A DNA stretch of 64,000 nt from DATFPQ01 sp035264765 (GTDB taxonomy: Bacteria; Actinomycetota; Actinomycetes; Actinomycetales; Angustibacteraceae): the NCBI GenBank assembly GCA_035264765.1, contig DATFPQ010000268.1, positions 1 to 64,000 on the forward strand, in the 5' to 3' direction. Below the pieces are notes generated by a model that made no database searches, had not been told where the DNA came from, and saw only the letters and a program-made list of their open reading frames with translations. Below, in pieces: positions 1 to 7,598 of the stretch. The translations under genes and the position numbers were made by a program. How positions within the stretch are numbered: the stretch's first letter is position 1; each line of letters begins with the position of its first letter.

Positions 1-423
1 GTGCGGCACGAGGTCGGCGGCCCAGTCCGCGGCCGACCAGGTCCGCGGGTCGGAAACCCCCAGCAGCGCCATCGGACCATTGGCCCCGACCAGTGCGACG
101 GTTGTCGCGGCGAGCGCTCCGGCCACCGGCCCGGGCCGCCAGCCGACCGCCCGTACCAGACCCAGCGCCAGCCCCAACCCGACGCCGGTGGCCAGGCCGG
201 CCAGCGGGGCCAGCCCCTCGACCCGGTTGGCTCGGGACTCGCCGGTCCCCGGGATCTCCAGGTGCACCTGCGCGGTGATCCGCTCGACCGTCTCGGAGGG
301 CGTGCTGCTCGCCGGGCGTCCCCGCACCGCCATGTCCAGGTAGGTCACCGCGTTGAGCGCCGTCGTCCCGGCAGCGCCCGCCGCCGCCCCGCGCAGCGCC
401 CACCGCACCAGCCCGCTACTCAC
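1..423 (-). CDS. Conserved membrane protein, C terminus beyond the window
   Basis: The visible 141 codons run from a GTG at 423 to the window edge without a stop, so the end of the protein is missing. An Ala/Gly-rich N-terminal segment is followed by a polar stretch with the motif SSTPSETVERI (about residues 39-49) and by two hydrophobic segments, about residues 71-90 and 100-120, that look like membrane helices. Such short proteins with one polar linker and several Gly-rich helices are common in actinobacteria but I cannot assign a function. It lies 126 bases downstream of arcA on the same strand and may be cotranscribed with it. No convincing ribosome binding site decides the start. Confidence 0.6.
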   Translation of the reverse strand, partial: MSSGLVRWALRGAAAGAAGTTALNAVTYLDMAVRGRPASSTPSETVERITAQVHLEIPGTGESRANRVEGLAPLAGLATGVGLGLALGLVRAVGWRPGPVAGALAATTVALVGANGPMALLGVSDPRTWSAADWAADLVPH

Positions 424-549
424 GACGAACCAACGGGTCGCTGCGCACGGCTCTCCCTCCCGAAGCACGGCACGCGCCGTGTCCCCGGCCAGCCTCGACC
501 CGGCGCGCGCCGGGCGCCAGCCGGCCGGTCGAGCGGCGATCCCGGACGG

Positions 550-1755
550 TCAGGCAGATTCGCGCACGATCGGGCAGGACATGCAGCGCGGACCGCCGCG
601 CCCGCTGCCGAGCTCGCTCCCGGCGATGGCGATCACCTCGATGCCGGCCGCCTCGAGCCGGCCGTTCGTCTCGGTGTTGCGCTCGTAGGCCACAGCTACC
701 CGTGGGGCGAGTGCGAGGGTGTTGTTGCCGTCGTCCCACTGTTCGCGCTCGGCGGTCACCGGGTCGAGCCCGGTGTCGATGACCCGCAGCTCGTCGATGC
801 CCATGGCGTCCGCGGCCGCGCGCAGGAACGGACGCGGTGGCCCGACGTCGAGCTCGTCGTCCTCGGCGAGGGTCACGGCGAGGGCGGTGAGGTCGTGCGC
901 CACGCCGGGGTACATGACGACGGCGTCGACGTCGACCATCGTGCAGACGGTGTCGAGGTGCATGGTGGCCCGTTCCTGCGCGACCGGGACGGCGAGAACC
1001 GTGTGCGCCAGGCGCGCCTTGAGCAGCCGGCGGGCGAGCCGCTCGACGCCGGCCGGCGTGGTGCGCTCACCCGTCCCGACCGCCACGACGCCCGGCGCCA
1101 GCAGCAGCACGTCTCCGCCCTCGACGTGCTCGAGCTGCGGCTCGTAGGCGAGCGGGGTCCCGCGGAAGCGGGGGTGGTAGCGGTAGATGGTCTGGGTCAG
1201 CGAGGTCTCCCGGCGCCGAGCCGGCATCGCCAGGCTGCTGACGACCACCTGGTCGCCGACCCAGGCGCTGGAGTCACGGGTGAACAGCAGGTTGGGCAGG
1301 GGGTCCACGACGAAGTCCTCGGGCGCGGCGAGGGACGACACCACGCCCGGGCGGCGGGCCGGACGCCGGGCCGAGAGCTCGTCGTGCCGCAGGCCGGACA
1401 CGAGCACCTGGGCCAGCTCGTGGTGGTCGAGGTCGTCGAGGAACGCGCGTGCTCGCGTGGCCAGCCGGTGCCCGACGTACGGCCGGTCCAGGGCGGCGGT
1501 GCAGGCCTCGTCGCGGGCGTCGGCGTCGGCCAGCGACTCGCGGAGCAGGTCGCCGAGGTAAAGCACCTCGACCCCGCGCTCGGTCAGGGCCGCGGCGAAC
1601 GCGTCGTGCTCCTCCTGGGCCCGGTCGACCCAGGGAATGCCGTCGAAGAGCAGCCGGTCGTTGTTGCGCGGGGTCAGCCGGCGCAGCTCCGGCCCCGGCC
1701 GGTGCAGCATCACGGTCCGCAGCCGACCCACCTCGGAGTCGGCGCCCAGAGTCAT
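550..1755 (-). CDS. arcA: Arginine deiminase
   Basis: Hydrolyses L-arginine to citrulline and ammonia, the first step of the arginine deiminase pathway, in the cytoplasm. The 401-residue length is normal for the family. Family hallmarks are present: the N-terminal [18 protein letters not shown], the [13 protein letters not shown] segment, EGGDVLLL, the catalytic H-x-D in [10 protein letters not shown], and a C-terminal GPRCMSCPI in which the first Cys (about residue 391) is the expected nucleophile. The ATG at 1755 is preferred; a GTG three codons upstream (1764) is possible. No ornithine carbamoyltransferase or carbamate kinase gene lies beside it, so ATP generation by the complete pathway cannot be inferred; acid or nitrogen metabolism is equally possible. 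Confidence 0.93.
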   Translation of the reverse strand: MTLGADSEVGRLRTVMLHRPGPELRRLTPRNNDRLLFDGIPWVDRAQEEHDAFAAALTERGVEVLYLGDLLRESLADADARDEACTAALDRPYVGHRLATRARAFLDDLDHHELAQVLVSGLRHDELSARRPARRPGVVSSLAAPEDFVVDPLPNLLFTRDSSAWVGDQVVVSSLAMPARRRETSLTQTIYRYHPRFRGTPLAYEPQLEHVEGGDVLLLAPGVVAVGTGERTTPAGVERLARRLLKARLAHTVLAVPVAQERATMHLDTVCTMVDVDAVVMYPGVAHDLTALAVTLAEDDELDVGPPRPFLRAAADAMGIDELRVIDTGLDPVTAEREQWDDGNNTLALAPRVAVAYERNTETNGRLEAAGIEVIAIAGSELGSGRGGPRCMSCPIVRESA

Positions 1756-1884
1756 CCGGGGCACCCGCGGCGCCGTGGCCGGCGCGAGCGCGGTCGTCGG
1801 CGGTCTGTCATCCCCGCACCTTAGCGGGGGGTCGGACCGGGGCGGCTCTTGTGCATCCCCATCCCCACGGGTAGGAACGCGGGT

Positions 1885-2064
1885 ATGACGGACCAGCCGA
1901 ACGACCCCGCGGACGACGTGGCGAACGACGAGGACCTGCGCGAGCTCGTCCGCGAGCGGGTGGAGGACATGCCGGCGGAGACGGCGCTCGGGAACCGCGA
2001 CCCCCAAGGCGGCGGCAAGGGCGACCCGAAGGACGTAGAGCCGGAGGGCAACGACCAGTTCTGA
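1885..2064 (+). CDS. Small acidic hydrophilic protein
   Basis: A 59-residue protein starting at ATG 1885 ([20 protein letters not shown]). It has no hydrophobic segment and is rich in Asp, Glu, Asn, Pro and Gly, so it is probably soluble and possibly disordered. Codon use is like the neighbours, with strong G/C in third positions, which supports real coding. It is divergent from arcA (129 bases between start codons) and lies 30 bases ahead of the GT2 gene on the same strand. I do not recognise the family and give no function. Confidence 0.6.
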   Translation: MTDQPNDPADDVANDEDLRELVRERVEDMPAETALGNRDPQGGGKGDPKDVEPEGNDQF

Positions 2065-2094
2065 GCACCGGCGGCCTCCATTAGGGTCGCCGCT

Positions 2095-2895
2095 GTGAGT
2101 CCTCCCCAGGAGCCGGAGCGCGGCGGACGCCAGGGCGTCCCCGAGCGCGGCCCGGTCGCCGTGCCGGCCACCGTCGCCGTCGTCATCCCGGCCAAGGACG
2201 AGGCCGCCCGTATCGGCGCCACCGTCCAGGCGGCCGCCGCCATCCCCGCGGTCGACCTGGTCGTCGTCGTCGACGACGGCAGCCGGGACGACACCGCGCA
2301 GATCGCGCGCGCTGCAGGTGCCGACGTCACGCGGCACGAGCGCAACCGCGGCAAGGGCGCGGCCATGCAGACAGGCGCCGCCTACGTCGCCCGGCACGAG
2401 GGAGCGCTCGTCGGAGTGGACGGCGCACCGCCGCGGGCGCTGCTCTTCGTCGACGCCGACCTGGGCGAGTCGGCCGCCTCCACGGCGGCGCTCACCGAAC
2501 CCGTGCTCGCCGGCGTGGCCGACATGACCATCGCGGTCCTGCCGCCCCAGGAGCAGCCCGGCGGCGGCATGGGTTTCGTCGTGCGCCTCGCCCGTGGCGG
2601 GATCGAACAGGCGACCGGGTGGCGGCCGACGCAACCATTGTCGGGAATGCGCTGCCTCACCCGCGAGGCGTTCGACGCCGCGCTACCGTTGGCGGTGGGC
2701 TGGGGGGTCGAGGTCGGGCTGTCGATCGACCTGCTCCGGAAGGGGCTTCGCGTCGTCGAGGTCCCCTGCGAGCTGCATCACCGGGTCACCGGCCGCGACC
2801 TGCGGTCGCAGCTGCACCGGGCCGCGCAGTACCGCGACGTGCACCGGGCGCTGCTCGTGCGACGCCCGTGGACACGCCGCCTGCTGCGTCGATGA
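2095..2895 (+). CDS. Family 2 glycosyltransferase
   Basis: A 266-residue GT-A fold glycosyltransferase. The N-terminal half has the nucleotide-sugar binding pattern [13 protein letters not shown], then [13 protein letters not shown], the [12 protein letters not shown] segment and the DXD-like [10 protein letters not shown] (about residues 116-125). The C-terminal part has [13 protein letters not shown] and a [13 protein letters not shown] helix, as in polyprenyl-phosphate sugar synthases and glucosyl-3-phosphoglycerate synthases. Membrane helices are absent. Translation begins at GTG 2095; a TAGGGT at 2082-2087 lies 7 bases upstream, so the mRNA may be leaderless. Its stop overlaps the start of the GT-C gene (ATGA), which suggests that the enzyme supplies a lipid-linked sugar to, or works beside, that membrane mannosyltransferase. 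Donor and acceptor are not known. Confidence 0.85.
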   Translation: MSPPQEPERGGRQGVPERGPVAVPATVAVVIPAKDEAARIGATVQAAAAIPAVDLVVVVDDGSRDDTAQIARAAGADVTRHERNRGKGAAMQTGAAYVARHEGALVGVDGAPPRALLFVDADLGESAASTAALTEPVLAGVADMTIAVLPPQEQPGGGMGFVVRLARGGIEQATGWRPTQPLSGMRCLTREAFDAALPLAVGWGVEVGLSIDLLRKGLRVVEVPCELHHRVTGRDLRSQLHRAAQYRDVHRALLVRRPWTRRLLRR

Positions 2896-4394
2896 GGCCG
2901 GGCGCGCATGCGCTCGCGCGCTGGGCGCTTGGCCTGGCGCTGCTGTCGGCCGTGCTGCTGCTCGGCACGGCCGCGCTCGGGCCCTCGGCCGCCGAGCCGC
3001 CGCTAGGCACCGATGCCGGCTGGCGGGCGGTCCTGCCGCCGTACTCCCTCGACGCCGCTCCGTCGTCCGGTCTCGTCTCGCTGCTGCTGAGCCTTGGCTA
3101 CGTCATCGGCGGCTGCGCCGTCGCGCTCGGGCTGTGGACGGCGCGCCGGGGCGAGCGCGTGCCACGACGCGCCTGGTCCGTGGCAGCCGGCCTGGCGGTA
3201 CTGGCCGTGCTGGTGCCGCCGCTGGGGTCGGCCGACCACGTCAACTACGCCGCCTACGGACGGATCGCGGTCGCTGGCGGCGACCCGTACGTCGAGGCTC
3301 CCGTGCACTGGGCGGGCGGCACCGACCCCGTCACCTCGGCGGTCGAGGCCCCGTGGACCACGACGCCGAGCATCTACGGGCCGGTCGCCACGCTGGTGCA
3401 GGCGGTCACCAGCCTCGCCGGGGGCGACAGCCTGCGGACCACCGTCTGGGCGTGGCAGCTGGTCTGCCTGGCGGCGTGGCTCGCGGTCGGGGCAATGCTG
3501 CGGCGCCACGGTGCCGAGCCGTCCAGGGTGGCGTGGCTGTGGTCGCTGAACCCCGTGCTGGGTGGGGTGCTGCTGCTCGGCGCGCACGTCGACCTGCTGG
3601 CCGCGGCCCTCGCCCTCGGGGCGGTGCTGCTCTGTGTGCGCCGGCCGCTCGTCGCGGGCGCCCTGCTGGGTGCGGCGGTCGGGGTGAAGCTGACCTGCGT
3701 CCTGCTGGGGCCCGCGGTGCTCTGGGCGCTCTGGCAGCGACGCCTGCACGCGGCCGGCTCTCCCGCAGGGACGCCGGCTGAGCCGTGGTGGCGCCCGGCG
3801 GTGCGCGGGGTGGTCGGCGCCGCCCTGGTGCTCGTCCCGATGATGGTCTGGGCCGGGCCGCACGTGCTCGACCAGCTGCTGCGGGCCCGCCGGTTCGTCT
3901 CGCTCGCAACCCCGTGGCGACCGCTCGTCGACGCCCTCACCGGCCCCCTTCCGAACGACCTGGTGCGGGTCGGGGTCGGGCTGCTAACGCCGTTGGTCGT
4001 GCTGGCGGTCGCCGTGCTCCTGGCCCGGTTGCTGCCCCGGCCGGTGCCACCGGAACCGGTCGCGGAGGCCGCCCGAGCGAGCGTGGTGCTCGCCGGGGCG
4101 TACGTGCTCGCTGCGCCGTACTCGCTGCCCTGGTACGACGCCCTCGCCTGGGCGCCGCTGGCCCTCGTGGGCGCCAGCGCGGTCGACGTGCTGCTGCTGC
4201 TGCGGCTCAGCGCCTACGCGCTCGCGTACGTCCCGGGCCGGGTGCTAGGCATGACCGAGCGGGTCCAGACCCTGACCCTGGGCTTTCGGCGTGAGGTGGT
4301 CCCGTGGGTCGGGTGGGCCGTGCTCCTCGCCCTGATCCTCCTGGCTCGGGCCCGGCCACGGGCGGGGGCAGATGTGGCTCCGCGCGGTTCTTGA
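2892..4394 (+). CDS. Polytopic GT-C type mannosyltransferase
   Basis: A 500-residue integral membrane protein with about 11-12 hydrophobic helices. It resembles the actinobacterial polyprenol-phosphate-mannose-dependent alpha-1,6-mannosyltransferases: first extracytoplasmic loop with the motif SADHVNYAAYGRIAVAGGDPY (acidic residue pair followed by an aromatic patch), TPSIYGPVATL, LNPVLGGVLLLGAHVDLL and a VGVKLT segment. Such enzymes transfer mannose to lipomannan-type glycolipids or glycans outside the membrane. The ATG at 2892 overlaps the GT2 stop codon, so the two are translationally coupled. The exact acceptor cannot be read from sequence. Confidence 0.82.
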   Translation: MRPGAHALARWALGLALLSAVLLLGTAALGPSAAEPPLGTDAGWRAVLPPYSLDAAPSSGLVSLLLSLGYVIGGCAVALGLWTARRGERVPRRAWSVAAGLAVLAVLVPPLGSADHVNYAAYGRIAVAGGDPYVEAPVHWAGGTDPVTSAVEAPWTTTPSIYGPVATLVQAVTSLAGGDSLRTTVWAWQLVCLAAWLAVGAMLRRHGAEPSRVAWLWSLNPVLGGVLLLGAHVDLLAAALALGAVLLCVRRPLVAGALLGAAVGVKLTCVLLGPAVLWALWQRRLHAAGSPAGTPAEPWWRPAVRGVVGAALVLVPMMVWAGPHVLDQLLRARRFVSLATPWRPLVDALTGPLPNDLVRVGVGLLTPLVVLAVAVLLARLLPRPVPPEPVAEAARASVVLAGAYVLAAPYSLPWYDALAWAPLALVGASAVDVLLLLRLSAYALAYVPGRVLGMTERVQTLTLGFRREVVPWVGWAVLLALILLARARPRAGADVAPRGS

Positions 4395-4426
4395 CGCCCC
4401 GAGGCGACGGCGAGCCGGGATCGCGG

Positions 4427-5080
4427 TCAGGCACCCCTGGCCTCGTCCTCGTCCAGCAGCCCGATCGCCCCGGCCAGAAGCGCGGCCTCGGTGCGGCTGG
4501 TCACTCCCAGGCGGCGCAGCAGGGACGCCACCAGCCGCTTCGCGGTGCGCTCCGACACGTGCAGCTGCTCAGCAATCCCAAGGGTGGTGCGACCGGAGGC
4601 CACCAACCGCCACAGCTCGCGCTCGTCCGAGCTGAGGGACCGTTGCGCGCCGCAGCCGGGGTGGTCGCCGGCACGCAGCAGCGCCCGCAGGACCGCTGGC
4701 GGCAGCACGGTCCACCCGTCGACGACCGCGAGCAGTGCGGTGATCAGCTCCTCGGGCTCGGTCGTCTTGTGCAGGTAGCCGCTCGCCCCCTTGCGCAGGG
4801 CCGCCACGCCGTCCTCTGCGTTGTCGGTCGGCGACATGGCCAGGATCGGCACGTCCGGCTCGGCCCGGCGGGTCGCGGCGATCGCCCGTAGCCCGCCGGG
4901 CTCGGTCAGGCCGAGGCTGATCAACGCGAGGTCCGGAGCCGCGCGCCGCACGACCGCGGCGGCCGCCGCCGCGTCGTCCGTGGTCGCCGCGACCTCGACC
5001 CGGCGGTCGCTCACTGCGGGTAGCAGCAGCGAGAGCCCGCGGGTGAACATCCGGCTCTCGTCGGCCACCACGATGCGCAT
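4427..5080 (-). CDS. NarL/LuxR-type response regulator lacking the phosphoacceptor Asp
   Basis: A 217-residue two-domain regulator: receiver fold (residues 1-120), then a LuxR helix-turn-helix (about 145-210, LSSDERELWRLVASGRTT... and VSERTAKRLVASLLRRLGV). The acidic pair is D7-E8 and the conserved Lys is K105 (YLHKT), but the phosphorylated Asp is replaced: the strand reads PDLALISLGL, with Ser55 where Asp is expected, and the conserved Thr is Ser83. This points to a phosphorylation-independent, atypical regulator. No histidine kinase is adjacent. The gene is divergent from the manganese catalase operon (124 bases between starts), so it could act there, but nothing in the sequence proves this. 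Confidence 0.88.
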   Translation of the reverse strand: MRIVVADESRMFTRGLSLLLPAVSDRRVEVAATTDDAAAAAAVVRRAAPDLALISLGLTEPGGLRAIAATRRAEPDVPILAMSPTDNAEDGVAALRKGASGYLHKTTEPEELITALLAVVDGWTVLPPAVLRALLRAGDHPGCGAQRSLSSDERELWRLVASGRTTLGIAEQLHVSERTAKRLVASLLRRLGVTSRTEAALLAGAIGLLDEDEARGA

Positions 5081-5204
5081 GGGGGCCGCATTACCCCGAC
5101 CGGGCCACTTCACGACCCCCAGAGGTCGAGCCTTGGCCCCAGGGGGTCACCTCCGGCGGGTAGCGAGCGGGCGTCCGCAGCAGCACTCGCAGAGGAGGAA
5201 CACC

Positions 5205-6062
5205 ATGTTCTCGCACGTCCACGAGCTGCAGTTCGAGGCCAAGCCGGACGGTCCCGACGCCGCCTTCGCCCGCCGCTTCCAGGAGGTTCTGGGCGGCAAG
5301 TGGGGCGAGATGACGGTCGCGATGCAGTACCTGTACCAGGGCTGGAACTGCCGGCTGCCCGGCAAGTACAAGGACATGCTGCTCGACATCGGGACCGAGG
5401 AGCTGGCTCACGTCGAGATGATCACCACGATGATCGCCCGGCTGCTGGACGCCGCGCCGCTCACCGAGGACGAGGCCAAGGGGGACTCGCTCAAGGCCAA
5501 CTGGGCGCACCAGAACCCGCAGCACTACATCGAGAACGGCGGCGGTGGCTACCCGCGCGACAGCATGGGCAACCCCTGGATGGGCGCGTTCGTCACCGCG
5601 AGCGGCAACCTCTACGCCGACTTCTCGCTGAACGCGGTGGCCGAGATGCAGGGCCGGCTCCAGGTGGCCCGGCTGTTCCACATGACCGACGACCCCGGCG
5701 TCAAGCAGCTGATCCGGTTCCTGGTGACCCGCGACCACATGCACCAGCTGCAGTGGCTCAGCGCCTGCGAGGAGCTCAAGGCGGACGGACTGGAGGACCT
5801 GCCGGTGCCCGAGGCCTTCCCGCACGACGAGGAGCTCGACGAGTTCGCCCGGCTGTACGTGCACGCGTCGGATGGCGCGCAGGCGCTCGAGGGCCGGTGG
5901 GCCCAGGGCCCCCTGGTGGACGGCAGCTCCCCGGCGGTGGAAGCCACGCCACGCGCCCACGGTGACCGGCCCACGCTGCCGCCCGGCGACCCGCGCCTGT
6001 ACGGCACCCCGCACGACGCGTCGTCGTCGCTGCTGCAGAAGGCGAAGGACCTGCTCCCGTGA
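5205..6062 (+). CDS. Manganese (non-haem) catalase
   Basis: Disproportionates hydrogen peroxide at a dimanganese centre. The 285-residue length is typical. Ferritin-like metal ligands are visible: Glu35 in KWGEM, Glu66 and His69 in GTEELAHVEM, a later Glu in AVAEMQGR and His in TRDHMHQ; the first three carry the same numbers as in the Lactiplantibacillus enzyme. The C-terminal 60 residues are an extended Pro-rich tail. Translation starts at ATG 5205 with the strong site AGAGGAGG at 5191-5198. It heads an operon with a microprotein and an NRAMP transporter, which would supply its metal. Confidence 0.95.
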   Translation: MFSHVHELQFEAKPDGPDAAFARRFQEVLGGKWGEMTVAMQYLYQGWNCRLPGKYKDMLLDIGTEELAHVEMITTMIARLLDAAPLTEDEAKGDSLKANWAHQNPQHYIENGGGGYPRDSMGNPWMGAFVTASGNLYADFSLNAVAEMQGRLQVARLFHMTDDPGVKQLIRFLVTRDHMHQLQWLSACEELKADGLEDLPVPEAFPHDEELDEFARLYVHASDGAQALEGRWAQGPLVDGSSPAVEATPRAHGDRPTLPPGDPRLYGTPHDASSSLLQKAKDLLP

Positions 6063-6102
6063 CCTCGGGAGCGCCAGCCGGACCCTCGGTCAGGAGGAGA
6101 AG

Positions 6103-6336
6103 ATGATCTCGTCGGCGCTCTACGTCCTGTACGCGCTCGCCGCCTCGGCGGCGCTCGTCCGGGGCACCACCACCGCGACGCTGGCCGGCGCCGCCGTCGC
6201 GGTGTACCTGCTGCTGCGGCTCGCCCGGTCGCTGCGGCAGTCCCTGGCGGGCCGGGCGACGGCGGTGGCCGCCCCGGCGACGGTCCCTGCGGGACCACTG
6301 CCCGTGACGGTCCCCCCGGGACCAGGCCGGCCGTGA
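6103..6336 (+). CDS. Small membrane protein between Mn catalase and mntH
   Basis: A 77-residue protein from ATG 6103, preceded by AGGAGGAG. Two adjacent hydrophobic stretches (about residues 3-19 and 22-39) form one or two membrane helices, followed by a basic patch and a Pro/Val-rich tail with a repeated TVPxGP element. Its stop overlaps the GTG of the NRAMP gene, and it starts 40 bases after the catalase stop, so all three are one operon. I do not recognise the family. The position suggests a role in manganese handling, perhaps as a small transporter partner, but that is inference from context only. Confidence 0.72.
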   Translation: MISSALYVLYALAASAALVRGTTTATLAGAAVAVYLLLRLARSLRQSLAGRATAVAAPATVPAGPLPVTVPPGPGRP

Positions 6337-7598
6337 CCGAGCTGACCTGGACGGTCCCGAGCCTCCGGCCGCGCTGGCGGCCGGGGGCCCGGCGGCTGCT
6401 GCCGCTGGGGCCGGCGTTCGTGGCCGCCGTCGCGTACGTGGACCCCGGGAACGTCGCGACCAACGTGACGGCCGGCGCCCGGCACGGCTACCTGCTGTGC
6501 TGGGTCGTCGTCGGTGCCAGCGTCACCGCGATGCTGGTGCAGTACCTGTCCGCCAAGCTGGGCCTGGCGACCGGCCGGACCCTTCCGGACCACTGCCGGG
6601 AGCGCTGGTCGCGGCGGACGTCGACCGCGCTCTGGGTGCAGGCCGAGGGCGTGTCGATCGCCACCGAGCTGGCCGAGGTGCTCGGCGGCGCGATCGCGCT
6701 CCGCCTGCTGTTCGGCCTGGCGCTGCCCTGGGGCGCGCTCGCGACCGCGGCCGGCTCGATGGCGGTGCTGCTGCTGCAGCGCCGCACCCGGCAGGGGCGG
6801 TTCGAGGCGACCGTCACGGTGCTGCTGGCCACCTGCGCCGTGGGGTTCGTGGTCACCGCCTGGCGGGCCGGACCCGACCCGGCGGCGATCGCCGGCTCGA
6901 TGGTGCCCAGGCTGCACGGAGGGGACAGCCTCCTACTGGCCGCCGGCATCCTGGGGGCGACGGTGATGCCGCACGCCGTCTACCTGCACTCGGCGCTGGT
7001 GTGCGACCGCTTCGACCTCGACGGCCGGCCGACGACGGCCGCGGAGACTGCCCGCCGGCACCGGCTGCTGCGGTGCACCCGCACCGACATCGGCCTGGCG
7101 CTGTCGTTCGCCGCGGTGGTCAACCTGTCACTGGTGGTTTTGGCGGCGGCGGCGCTGCCCGGCGCGGGCGCGGACACCATCGAGGGCGCGCAACGGGCCG
7201 TCGGCGCGGTCCTCGGCCCGGCGTCCGCGACCCTGTTCGCCCTGGCCCTGCTGGCGTCCGGGCTGGCGTCGTCCTCGGTCGGCGCCTACGCGGGTGCGGT
7301 GGTGATCGAGGGCTTCGCCGGACGGCGGGTGCCGACCGTGCTGCGCCGCACGCTGACCCTGGCGCCGGCACTCGCGGTGATCGCCTCGGGTGTCGACCCG
7401 ACGCAGGCCCTGGTGATCAGTCAGGTGGTGCTGTCGTTGGGGCTGCCGTTCGCGCTCTGGCCGCTGCTCACCATGACGCGCGACCGGGCTGTCATGGGGT
7501 CGTTCGTGAACCGCCGGGCGACCACCGCTCTGGCCGCGGTGGCAGCCGGTGCCATCACCGCGCTGGGGGTGCTCCTGCTGACGCTCGGTCTCGGCTGA
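6333..7598 (+). CDS. mntH: NRAMP-family Mn2+ transporter
   Basis: Proton-coupled importer of Mn2+ and related divalent metals in the cytoplasmic membrane. The 421-residue protein has about 11 helices. The two metal-site motifs are present: DPGN at residues 37-40 in helix 1 and VMPHAVYLHS at about 211-220 in helix 6, including the Met that selects transition metals over calcium. The start is the GTG at 6333, overlapping the preceding stop. Lying behind a manganese catalase, it very likely feeds that enzyme. Its 3' end overlaps the convergent membrane phosphatase-like gene by 44 bases. No MntR site or Mn riboswitch was recognised upstream of this operon. Confidence 0.93.
   Translation: MTELTWTVPSLRPRWRPGARRLLPLGPAFVAAVAYVDPGNVATNVTAGARHGYLLCWVVVGASVTAMLVQYLSAKLGLATGRTLPDHCRERWSRRTSTALWVQAEGVSIATELAEVLGGAIALRLLFGLALPWGALATAAGSMAVLLLQRRTRQGRFEATVTVLLATCAVGFVVTAWRAGPDPAAIAGSMVPRLHGGDSLLLAAGILGATVMPHAVYLHSALVCDRFDLDGRPTTAAETARRHRLLRCTRTDIGLALSFAAVVNLSLVVLAAAALPGAGADTIEGAQRAVGAVLGPASATLFALALLASGLASSSVGAYAGAVVIEGFAGRRVPTVLRRTLTLAPALAVIASGVDPTQALVISQVVLSLGLPFALWPLLTMTRDRAVMGSFVNRRATTALAAVAAGAITALGVLLLTLGLG

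Noticed and set aside
1..1824. Long plus-strand frame of 607 codons
   Set aside because: It lies antisense to arcA and the left membrane-protein gene, is Arg/Gly/His-rich and matches no family; it is a GC-driven shadow.
1756..2634. Upstream extension of the arcA frame
   Set aside because: The extra 290 residues are low-complexity antisense to the GT2 gene; the family begins at about 1755.
5081..5204. Search for a Mn riboswitch or MntR/Fur site ahead of the Mn catalase operon
   Set aside because: No GGGGAGUAGC or convincing dyad was found; only the ribosome binding site is clear.
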